A program made the position numbers and the translations under genes. The notes beneath the pieces were generated by a model. That model was given only the letters and a program-made list of their open reading frames with translations, made no database searches and was not told where the DNA came from. DNA of 8,026 nucleotides from Actinomycetota bacterium. GTDB taxonomy: Bacteria > Actinomycetota > Thermoleophilia > Gaiellales > Gaiellaceae. This document shows, piece after piece, positions 1-5,308 of the stretch. The stretch's first letter is position 1; every line of letters begins with the position of its first letter. The stretch is from NCBI GenBank assembly GCA_016870235.1, contig VGCB01000104.1, positions 1-8,026 on the forward strand. The letters run 5' to 3'.

Positions 1-73
1 CCAACTCGATCAACAACGCGATCGCCGTCTCACGATCGCCATCCAGAACAGCCTCAGCCTGCGCCCGATTCAC
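1..73 (-). CDS. N-terminus of a gene cut by the left edge (possible IS66-type transposase)
   Basis: A minus-strand frame opens at a GTG (73-71) and runs off the window after 24 codons, reading MNRAQAEAVLDGDRETAIAL and then LIEL. An in-frame TGA at 94-92 lies just upstream, so the gene starts here. The segment looks like one amphipathic helix. The pattern R-A-x-A-E-A-x-x-x-x-x-R-E-x-x-x-x-L-L resembles the short N-terminal segment that precedes the coiled coil in many IS66-family transposases. That is a resemblance from memory over a very short stretch and could be chance. No good ribosome binding site is visible: a GGGG lies 2 nt from the start and a GAGG about 17 nt upstream. Confidence 0.4.
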   Translation of the reverse strand, partial: MNRAQAEAVLDGDRETAIALLIEL

Positions 74-189
74 ACCCCAAGATTCGCCACCTCACCCCGG
101 GACCCTGCACGCCACCTGAACACTTACCATCCAGGAGCCTCTGTCCTCCGAATCACGGACAAAAGTTCGACAACCTGGGAGCTGCCTCG
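74..189. promoter_or_regulatory. Divergent intergenic region
   Basis: This short spacer separates the leftward partial gene from the rightward pair of small membrane-protein genes, so promoters for both are expected here. The only clear element is a Shine-Dalgarno-like GGGAG at 177-181, 8 nt before the ATG at 190. TACCAT at 125-130 is a weak -10 candidate with no convincing -35 partner. The stretch looks somewhat less GC-rich than the rest of the window. Confidence 0.3.
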
Positions 190-378
190 ATGATCCAACT
201 CACACGCCTCCGCGCTTCTGCTGCCATCCTGATCGCAGCGTTCGCCTCGTTCATCCTCTCCGTGACGCTGTGGTTCTCGGGCAACCACGAGGAGGGCATC
301 TTCGTCGGTCTCTGGGTCCCGTCGATCCTCTCGTTCGGAGCGGTCGCACTCCAGATGGGAGGCAACCGCAATGGGTGA
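190..378 (+). CDS. Small two-helix membrane protein
   Basis: This 62-residue protein has two likely membrane segments: about residues 9-29 (ASAAILIAAFASFILSVTLW) and about 37-55, which contains GIFVGLWVPSILSFG. A short acidic stretch, GNHEEG, joins them. The motif GIFVGLWVPSILS recurs in small uncharacterised bacterial membrane proteins as I remember them, but I know no assigned function. GGGAG with an 8-nt spacer supports the ATG at 190. The stop overlaps the next gene by 8 nt, which suggests translational coupling and a joint role in the membrane. No catalytic residues are evident. Confidence 0.72.
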   Translation: MIQLTRLRASAAILIAAFASFILSVTLWFSGNHEEGIFVGLWVPSILSFGAVALQMGGNRNG

Positions 379-559
379 CACGGGCCTCTTCATCGCAGGC
401 TTTCTGATCACGATCCCCGCACTAGCTGGAATCGTCAGCCTCATCCTGGCCGCAATCGCGGACGGGCGCGAGAACGACCGGATCCAGGCGCGAATCAGGG
501 AACAGGAGAACGCCGGGATCCAGGCAGGAGGGCGATCGGGCGACGGAATGAAGGAGTAG
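371..559 (+). CDS. Small single-span membrane protein with charged tail
   Basis: This 62-residue protein has one long hydrophobic segment (about residues 5-30, containing FIAGFLITIPALAGIVSLIL). It is followed by a polar, probably helical tail, starting DGRENDRIQARIREQENAG and ending in a Gly/Ser-rich stretch. The start lies inside the previous gene (ATG at 371, upstream stop at 376-378). GGGAGG at 357-362, 8 nt before the ATG, is a strong ribosome binding site. The overlap points to co-expression with the two-helix protein. Size and shape recall small stress or regulatory membrane proteins, and less likely a holin, but no family is recognised. It converges on the glycosyltransferase gene, with only 38 nt between the stops and no clear terminator. 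Confidence 0.68.
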   Translation: MGDTGLFIAGFLITIPALAGIVSLILAAIADGRENDRIQARIREQENAGIQAGGRSGDGMKE

Positions 560-597
560 GCACCACGTCGGATCGCGGGACATCCCCACTGCCTGCC

Positions 598-1911
598 TCA
601 AGAAGGACTTCGGGTGGCGACGCCCGAGGTGGCAGCGGCAACCTCCACGACATCTGCCGCGGTCTGGGGGCCGGGAACGCGTCGGAGGTCCGTCCCGAGG
701 GCGGCCGCCCGCCCAGCCGCTTCGCCGGCAAGCAGCGCTTCGAGAGCGGTCGCGATCTCGTCTGTCGTACTGGCAGGATCCATGGCGTCGCCGAGGCCTG
801 CGCGGCGCAGGTCTTCCGCTCCGGCGAACTGATCGGTCGAGAAGGGGGCCACGATCACGGGAAGGCCGGCCGTGAGCGCCTCGGTGACGGTGTTGTTGCC
901 GCCGTGACAGACGACGATGTCACACGCCTCGAGCGCAGCCACCTGCGGAAGGTGCTCCCTCACGATCCAACCGGACGGCAGGGTGCCGAGCGCCTGCGGG
1001 TCCGTGCCACCGGTGGCGACGACGGCGCCCCACCCGAGCGTCCGTAGCGCACCGACGATCCGCTGCAGCACGTCCGTCCGGGCCGAGAGGAAGCTCCCGA
1101 GCGAGACGTATGCTCTCGGTCGCTCCCTGGGCTCGCGGGCGAGACGTGCGAAGGGGCCGTCGGGTGCCTCCGACCGGATGCAGGAGCCGAGGAACCGGGC
1201 CTCGGGGAGGCGGTCGGCGTGCCCGCCGATCTGCCGGGGGTAGTTGACGAGCGTTCCCAGGGTTCCACCGGCCGCAAAGGCATCGTCGAGCGGCCGCGCC
1301 GTCGGATCGAGGCCGGCCGTGACGGCGTTGTAGGCGGCGGTGAACTCCGATGCGACGTCGATGCAGAGCGTCTTCAACGACCGGAGTGCTGCGGCGGGCG
1401 GGGCGAAGCTCGGCGGCCGCAGCTCGGGATACCCATACGTCTCTCCCCTCACCGGGAGTTGGCACGGGTGTCCGGGGAGGAACGAGAGGAACGGCACCCG
1501 GAGACCGCGGAGCGCGGCCGTGGCGCCGAACGAGAGCTGGTCGACGAGCACGGTGTCGGGAGCGACCGTCTCGACGATGTGGCGGAGTCGCTCGGCGACG
1601 GCATGCGGCTCCCACAGGAGATCGTCCCGGCGTCGCTCGGCCTGGTACCGGAGCGTCGCGATCATCCCCTTGCGGGTCGCGGCGAAGAACGCGTTCAGCT
1701 CCGCCTCGTCGCCCGCAGGCCGGACACCGCCGTTGCTACCCGCTCCGAGGGTGAGCTCGACGTGCTCGTGCCCGTCGGCGGCAACGCGCGGGGCGAGCGT
1801 CCGCCCGGTCGCGACGACGACCCGGTGACCACGAGAGCGCATGACCTCGGCGACGGCCGACAGCGGGTACCAGTGGGACGCGTAGTCGGGGACGACGACG
1901 AGGACGATCAC
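598..1911 (-). CDS. GT1/UGT-like glycosyltransferase (GT-B fold)
   Basis: This 437-aa protein is a full-length member of the UGT-type glycosyltransferases (GT1, as in macrolide glycosyltransferases). They move a sugar from a nucleotide donor to a small molecule or lipid in the cytoplasm. The N-terminal Rossmann half opens with IVLVVVPDYASHWYPLSAVA, where the H is in the usual place for the catalytic base region. The donor half begins near RAYVSLGSF (267-274) and carries the signature at 330-365, including CHGGNNTVTEAL (HGG at 336-338) and PFSTDQ (DQ at 360-361). There is no signal peptide or membrane segment. It is the last gene of the minus-strand operon. Its GTG start overlaps the upstream TGA by 4 nt (GTGA), so translation is probably coupled to the GT4 gene. 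The acceptor is unknown; a glycolipid, secondary metabolite or peptide are all possible. Confidence 0.9.
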   Translation of the reverse strand: MIVLVVVPDYASHWYPLSAVAEVMRSRGHRVVVATGRTLAPRVAADGHEHVELTLGAGSNGGVRPAGDEAELNAFFAATRKGMIATLRYQAERRRDDLLWEPHAVAERLRHIVETVAPDTVLVDQLSFGATAALRGLRVPFLSFLPGHPCQLPVRGETYGYPELRPPSFAPPAAALRSLKTLCIDVASEFTAAYNAVTAGLDPTARPLDDAFAAGGTLGTLVNYPRQIGGHADRLPEARFLGSCIRSEAPDGPFARLAREPRERPRAYVSLGSFLSARTDVLQRIVGALRTLGWGAVVATGGTDPQALGTLPSGWIVREHLPQVAALEACDIVVCHGGNNTVTEALTAGLPVIVAPFSTDQFAGAEDLRRAGLGDAMDPASTTDEIATALEALLAGEAAGRAAALGTDLRRVPGPQTAADVVEVAAATSGVATRSPS

Positions 1912-3455
1912 GCCGCCACCTGCTCGGGCTCACGGACGACATCCGCGTAGACGCCCGCGAGCGAGACTGCCATCGCCTCGATCGTGTAGCGGGAGCGAAC
2001 GAGGTCGGATGTGCGCCGGGCGCGTGGCTCATCGGCGCGGGCGGCTGTGGCCCGCCGCAAAGCGGCCCGAACGTCCTCGGTCGACGAGGTGTCGGCCAGT
2101 GATCCCGTCAGCCCTTCCTCGACGTACGTCGAAGGCCCGCCGGCATTCGGCGCCACGACCGCAAGACCTGTTGCCATCGCCTCGAGGAGTGCCACGCCGA
2201 ACTCCTCCTTCTGACTGGTGCAGGCGTAGACACCATGCGGGGCGACGAGACTGCCGAGCCCCGCTCGGGCGATTCGGAGCACCGTGGCCACCTCGCTGTT
2301 CGCGCGGTGGCCGAGCAGGATGAGACCCTCGCACGCACGCGGGACGCGAGCGCAGACGTCCTCGAGCTGTCCGAGCACGATGGTCTCCTCCAGTGTCGGC
2401 TGCTCGAGGCCGCCGCCGACGATCACGAGGTTGAGCTGGCGGTGGAGGTCGTCGTCGCCGGACCAGGCTTCGAGCAGGAGCGGGAGGCCCTTCACCCGAT
2501 GCAGGCGGCCGACGCTGACGAGCAGCGGCAGACCATGACGTTCCTGCGGCAGCGCAAAGACGCTGTCGAGCAGGGCGTTGGCGACTGAAGGCAGGCCGCC
2601 GTCACGCCCGGCGTCTGTCAGCTCGGATCTGGCACGGTCGATCGCCACCAGCGAGATCCCTTCCGCGATCGTGTGCACGCGACCGTCCTCGACCCTCGTG
2701 AACGGCGTGCCGATCAACTCGCCCAGCGCCGCCCTGGCCCGCGGGCGAGGCAGCACGACCACCGCTTCCGCCTGTCCCAGCAGGTCTGCGACGAGCTGCG
2801 CCCGAAAGAGGTAGTGCTCGGTGAGCTCTGCCTCCGGAAACGATTCGCGGGTCAGCTCGCCACGTCGCTCCGCGCCCTGGATCACCGCGTGTGGATCGGG
2901 CGCCACCGTGAACGCCACGGGGATCCCGAGGCGCCTGCAGACCCGGGCCGCGGCGAACGCTCCGGCATCGGCGAAGCGCAGATGGGCCAGATCGACTCCT
3001 CCGAGCTCCCGGATCGCGGTCTCGAGCGCCCGCTCCAGCTCGAGCCGATGTCCCCACATCTCACCTGCCGGCAGGTATCCCGCAGGGCCGAACGGCACAC
3101 GCTCGATCGAGACTCCCGGGCTTTCGTCCTCGCTCAGCCGGGTGTGCACCCAGCCCGTCTCGGGCTCCGCGAGTGCCCGCGCGATCGTGACGACACTGGC
3201 GATCTCGGGCTCCGAGCCGAGCGCTCGAGCGAGATGAACGAGGAGCGTCGAGATGCCGCCGCCGTCACCCACGCCCGCGCTCCGCAGTCCGCCGTCGAGC
3301 CTGCCCTGCACGAAGATCTGCGCGATCCTGAGCCCGGCCCGCGCCGGGGGCGGGGTCGCCGGGCGACCCCGGACGAGCGCGCCGAGAAGCCGATCGAACG
3401 GCTCGCTCGAACTGCTCGCTGCAGTGGCGAGGAGAGCAGCGGCCTCGCAGGCCCG
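1908..3455 (-). CDS. GT4 glycosyltransferase domain (C-terminal part of a frameshifted HEAT-GT4 protein)
   Basis: These 515 in-frame residues form a complete GT-B, GT4-type retaining glycosyltransferase. Numbered from the first codon here, the first beta strand is LRIAQIFVQG (42-51), followed by a glycine loop GDGGGIST (63-70) of the kind found in the sucrose-phosphate-synthase-like branch. The donor half has LLVSVGRLHRVKG (311-323), with the usual Arg and Lys for the donor phosphates, and the E-x7-E motif EFGVALLE (418-425), followed by NAGGPSTYVEEG (437-448). None of the 48 codons before V49 is ATG, GTG or TTG, so this region cannot easily start translation alone. It must be read from the HEAT frame upstream, which lies one base away. 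The stop overlaps the next gene by 4 nt. The sugar and acceptor cannot be told from sequence. Confidence 0.85.
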   Translation of the reverse strand, partial: RACEAAALLATAASSSSEPFDRLLGALVRGRPATPPPARAGLRIAQIFVQGRLDGGLRSAGVGDGGGISTLLVHLARALGSEPEIASVVTIARALAEPETGWVHTRLSEDESPGVSIERVPFGPAGYLPAGEMWGHRLELERALETAIRELGGVDLAHLRFADAGAFAAARVCRRLGIPVAFTVAPDPHAVIQGAERRGELTRESFPEAELTEHYLFRAQLVADLLGQAEAVVVLPRPRARAALGELIGTPFTRVEDGRVHTIAEGISLVAIDRARSELTDAGRDGGLPSVANALLDSVFALPQERHGLPLLVSVGRLHRVKGLPLLLEAWSGDDDLHRQLNLVIVGGGLEQPTLEETIVLGQLEDVCARVPRACEGLILLGHRANSEVATVLRIARAGLGSLVAPHGVYACTSQKEEFGVALLEAMATGLAVVAPNAGGPSTYVEEGLTGSLADTSSTEDVRAALRRATAARADEPRARRTSDLVRSRYTIEAMAVSLAGVYADVVREPEQVAA

Positions 3456-3460
3456 GGGGG
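3455..3460 (-). other. C6 run where the HEAT and GT4 frames part
   Basis: On the coding strand the junction reads CGA-CCCCCC-GGG. With six C the HEAT frame reads R-P-P-G-P-A-R and degenerates. With seven C it would read R-P-P-R-A-C-E-A-A-A-L-L and run into the GT4 domain. One extra base, or a -1 slip, therefore restores a single ~742-aa protein. The site is not a canonical slippery heptamer, because the base before CCC CCC is A. A sequencing or assembly deletion, a real mutation, or length variation of the run are all possible. Confidence 0.7.
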
Positions 3461-4135
3461 TCGGATCGCCAGGAGCGCGCGAGCGCAGGCGAATCGAAGC
3501 TCGGGCCCTCCGTCGGCGCCTGCCCGCCACAGATGGTCGAGCAACATCGGGACGGGCCGGGCCGCGAGCCCGCGGGCCGCCGCGGCACGCACGACCTCGG
3601 GCTCGTCGATCGAGCCCAGCAACCGGGCGAGAAGCGGGGCAAGGCCGGCGTGGTCGGCAACCGTCGCGGTCTCGACGAGACGGGCGCGGGCGCCGTCCTC
3701 GGCGTGGTCGGCGAGCGAGGCGCGAACGGCCGCTAGGACAGCCGGATTCGAGGTGGCCCACCGCTCGATCGTGAGCTGCGCGAGCATGGCCGCGTGACCA
3801 CCCTCGGCGACGGCGTCGATTGCGGCCGCGAGAGGTGCCTGAGCGGGAGGGCGGTCGGCGAGTGCCCAGAGCGCCTGCTCCCGCACCAGGAGGTCGTCGT
3901 CGCGAGCAAGGGCAGACAACGTCCTGTCGACGTCGCTCTCCGCGAGCCGGGCCAGGGGCCGGATCGCGAGGGCGCGAGCGAGACGGTCGCCCGAGGCGAT
4001 GAGCGACCACAGCCTGCCGGAATCGGCCGCTCCGCGCGGGGCGAGGAGCAGAGCGGCATGGGCCTGGAGTGCCGCAAGCGGTGCCGCGCCGGCGACGGCG
4101 TCGCAGGCGGCGCCAGGAAGGATGTTCCTGGGCAT
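3455..4135 (-). CDS. HEAT-repeat domain (N-terminal part of a frameshifted HEAT-GT4 protein)
   Basis: The ATG at 4135 opens a frame whose first 227 codons are convincing. They are Ala/Leu/Arg-rich with repeated helix pairs typical of HEAT or PBS-lyase-type repeats: around 50-66 (GDRLARALAIRPLARLA), 67-95 (SDVDRTLSALARDDDLLVRE and on), 104-145 and 165-192 (with SIDEPEVVRAAAARGLAARP). Such repeats form protein-binding scaffolds. After the C6 run the same frame stays open to 3134, but that tail is Arg/Ser-rich and is only the out-of-frame reading of the GT4 region. The start lies 14 nt after the previous stop, with a GCGGGG-like ribosome binding site. The domain is probably the regulatory or docking half of the glycosyltransferase. 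A separate HEAT protein with a meaningless tail is less likely. Confidence 0.75.
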
Positions 4136-4149
4136 CGGATCAGCCCCGC

Positions 4150-4476
4150 TCAGGGCCGGGGGCGTCCCCGGCCGAGAGCGGAGCGGAGGGCGAAGCGTAG
4201 GCTGAGCCGCACGCCCGGCAGGCGCAACACCCGGCTCACGAGCCCGGTCTTGGCATCGCGACCGGCAAGGAGGAGCAACCGGTCGCCGCTTCGCACATCG
4301 AGCGTGAGTCCGGCCCGAGCGAGTCCCGCGGCCAGGGTACGGGCCGATCGGAGATCGACCACTCCGACCAGCGCCGAGGGCTCGTCGACGTGGAGGACGA
4401 ACCGTTGTTCGTCTGCAACGAGGCGTCCACGACTGCCGCCGAACTCGATCTCCACGTTGCCGACGACGTCCAGCAC
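4150..4476 (-). CDS. Conserved-looking small protein of unknown function (108 aa)
   Basis: I do not recognise the family. The reading is well supported: strongly G/C-biased third positions, a GTG start 7 nt after the upstream stop, and a stop 14 nt before the HEAT-GT4 start. The first half alternates hydrophobic and polar residues as a beta-sheet would (VEIEFGGSRGRLVADEQRFV, then LHVDEPSALVGVVDL). A helix follows (about 44-56, SARTLAAGLARAG), then strands TLDVRSGDRLLLLAG (57-71) and a basic C-terminus (LRLPGVRLSLRFALRSALGR). There is no signal peptide. The C-terminal helix is amphipathic and Arg-rich, so membrane-surface or nucleic-acid contact is possible, but that is inference. It is translated between the 70-aa protein and the glycosyltransferases, so a shared process is likely. 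Confidence 0.75.
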   Translation of the reverse strand: MLDVVGNVEIEFGGSRGRLVADEQRFVLHVDEPSALVGVVDLRSARTLAAGLARAGLTLDVRSGDRLLLLAGRDAKTGLVSRVLRLPGVRLSLRFALRSALGRGRPRP

Positions 4477-4483
4477 GACGGCG

Positions 4484-4696
4484 CTACTTGCCCTTCTCCG
4501 AGGTGCGGATCCGGATCGTTCCGTTCAGCTGCCACTTCGCCCGTGGCGAGTTGTCGGCTGCGTGCCGCGGAACCAGGATCTCGAGCTGGTCGAGGTCGTA
4601 CTCGATCGTGGCGCCACGACCCGTGAGGAACCCGTACAGCCCCTCGGCGAACTCCGGCCAGGTGGTGGTGTCGGGCTGGCTCTCCGTTGTGGTCAT
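4484..4696 (-). CDS. Small acidic protein, first gene of the glycosyltransferase operon (70 aa)
   Basis: The start at 4696 is fixed by an excellent ribosome binding site (AAGAAAGAAAGGACC, with AAAGGA 6 nt before the ATG). An upstream ATG in frame would give 118 aa but has no such site. The N-terminus is Thr/Ser-rich, MTTTESQPDTTTW (seven of the first twelve residues). Then come a helix (WPEFAEGLYGFLTGRG, 13-28), a strand (ATIEYDLDQLEILVP), a loop, and a last strand (AKWQLNGTIRIRTSE). The helix-strand-W-strand layout loosely recalls the ~60-aa amphi-Trp domain proteins, but this is a structural analogy, not a recognised match. There is no Cys and no signal peptide. A strong ribosome binding site suggests it is made in excess over the enzymes downstream, as a substrate, carrier or regulator might be. 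Confidence 0.82.
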   Translation of the reverse strand: MTTTESQPDTTTWPEFAEGLYGFLTGRGATIEYDLDQLEILVPRHAADNSPRAKWQLNGTIRIRTSEKGK

Positions 4697-4760
4697 GATG
4701 GTCCTTTCTTTCTTGGACAAAACATGGACATAGTAGGCCAACGCCCCCACACAGTCGGGT
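4697..4760 (-). promoter_or_regulatory. Leader and possible promoter of the glycosyltransferase operon
   Basis: This is an unusually AT-rich patch for the window. On the minus strand TACTAT (4735-4730) could be a -10 box, with CGACTG (4757-4752) as a weak -35 box 16 nt upstream; that would give a leader of roughly 27 nt. On the plus strand TGGACA occurs twice, at 4714-4719 and 4725-4730, 11 bp apart on the same face of the helix. It lies between the putative promoter and the ribosome binding site, which suits an operator. All of this is read by eye. Confidence 0.3.
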
Positions 4761-5308
4761 ATTCCCCTGGAGCACATCGCGGCATGAAGGCGACCCGGGC
4801 GATCCACCGAGGTGTCGGAGCGTCGCCAAACGACTGGCAAGGGGCTGCCGGCCGCGCTTCGGGGTCAGGCGCTCGAAGAGGCCCTATCGGGGGCGCCGGT
4901 CAGGTCGGGCCCGAGCCCGGCGGCACCGGCCTGCCACGCGCACCCGACCGGCACCCGCAGCGTGAGCCTCCACGGCAGTTGCGTCAGACGACTCTTCGTC
5001 GACGACGATGACCTGAGCACACACCATGCCTACGGAACGACAGCAAGCACTGTGACGATCCGACCCGTCACCGGAACGTACCCACCCCGCCAAGGCTGCG
5101 ATCCACCCGGGTTGTACGGCGGCGCCGCGCTCACGACGATGGCGAACCCCCGGAACGCGGTGCCGTGCCGGCATGCGATGCTGGAACCGACGATGCCCGA
5201 CGTCATGCATGGTGCGGCGCCTGTTCCAGCAGACACTGGATCGCCGATCCCGTCACGGGAAGCAGCGGCACCGGCCGCGGTGCTCGAAGCGTCCGGCGGG
5301 AGCTGAGG
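4761..5308. other. Intergenic region between divergent genes, with possible small or decayed minus-strand ORFs
   Basis: No recognised gene lies here. Two short minus-strand frames are richer in G/C-ending codons than expected for spacer. One is 5206-5030 (58 aa, ATG start; 45 of 57 codons after the start end in G or C). The other is 5020-4865 (51 aa, GTG start; 43 of 50). They are adjacent and in different frames, as in a decayed gene or a pair of small genes, and neither has a clear ribosome binding site. CGGAACG occurs at 5033, 5072 and 5151. An inverted repeat, GCACCG-GCCG-CGGTGC, lies at 5268-5283, 25 nt before the photolyase start. Regulatory sites for the photolyase gene are expected in this stretch, but no convincing -10/-35 pair is seen. 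Confidence 0.35.
5298..5302 (+). promoter_or_regulatory. Ribosome binding site deciding the photolyase start
   Basis: GGGAG, 6 nt before the GTG at 5309, selects that codon. The frame is open further upstream, with an ATG at 5165, but that extension (MPACDAGTDD and on) matches nothing in the family. Family members begin right at the V-W-V-L-G-D-Q-L-S strand. Confidence 0.65.

Noticed and set aside
1219..1950. A 243-codon plus-strand frame opposite the GT1 gene
   Set aside because: It is antisense to a clear glycosyltransferase, and its composition is typical of a reverse-frame artefact.
3134..3454. The HEAT frame continuing for another ~107 codons past the C6 run
   Set aside because: The translation changes abruptly to Arg/Ser-rich sequence, while the GT4 fold begins in the neighbouring frame at the same point, so the continuation is out-of-frame noise.
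3455..3463. Programmed -1 frameshifting at a canonical slippery heptamer
   Set aside because: The pattern needs X-XXY-YYZ, but here the zero frame is A-CCC-CCC, so the first shifted codon would mispair. No obvious downstream pseudoknot was identified by eye.
2673..3797. A long plus-strand frame opposite the GT4 and HEAT regions
   Set aside because: It is the shadow of the minus-strand coding region, with Arg/Glu-rich low-complexity content and no domain.
4697..4840. A longer start for the 70-aa protein giving 118 residues
   Set aside because: The extra residues are read from the AT-rich leader containing the ribosome binding site. The strong AAAGGA lies directly before the internal ATG at 4696.
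5165..5308. An N-terminal extension of the photolyase from the ATG at 5165
   Set aside because: The 48 extra residues match nothing in the family, and GGGAG with the correct spacing precedes the GTG at 5309.
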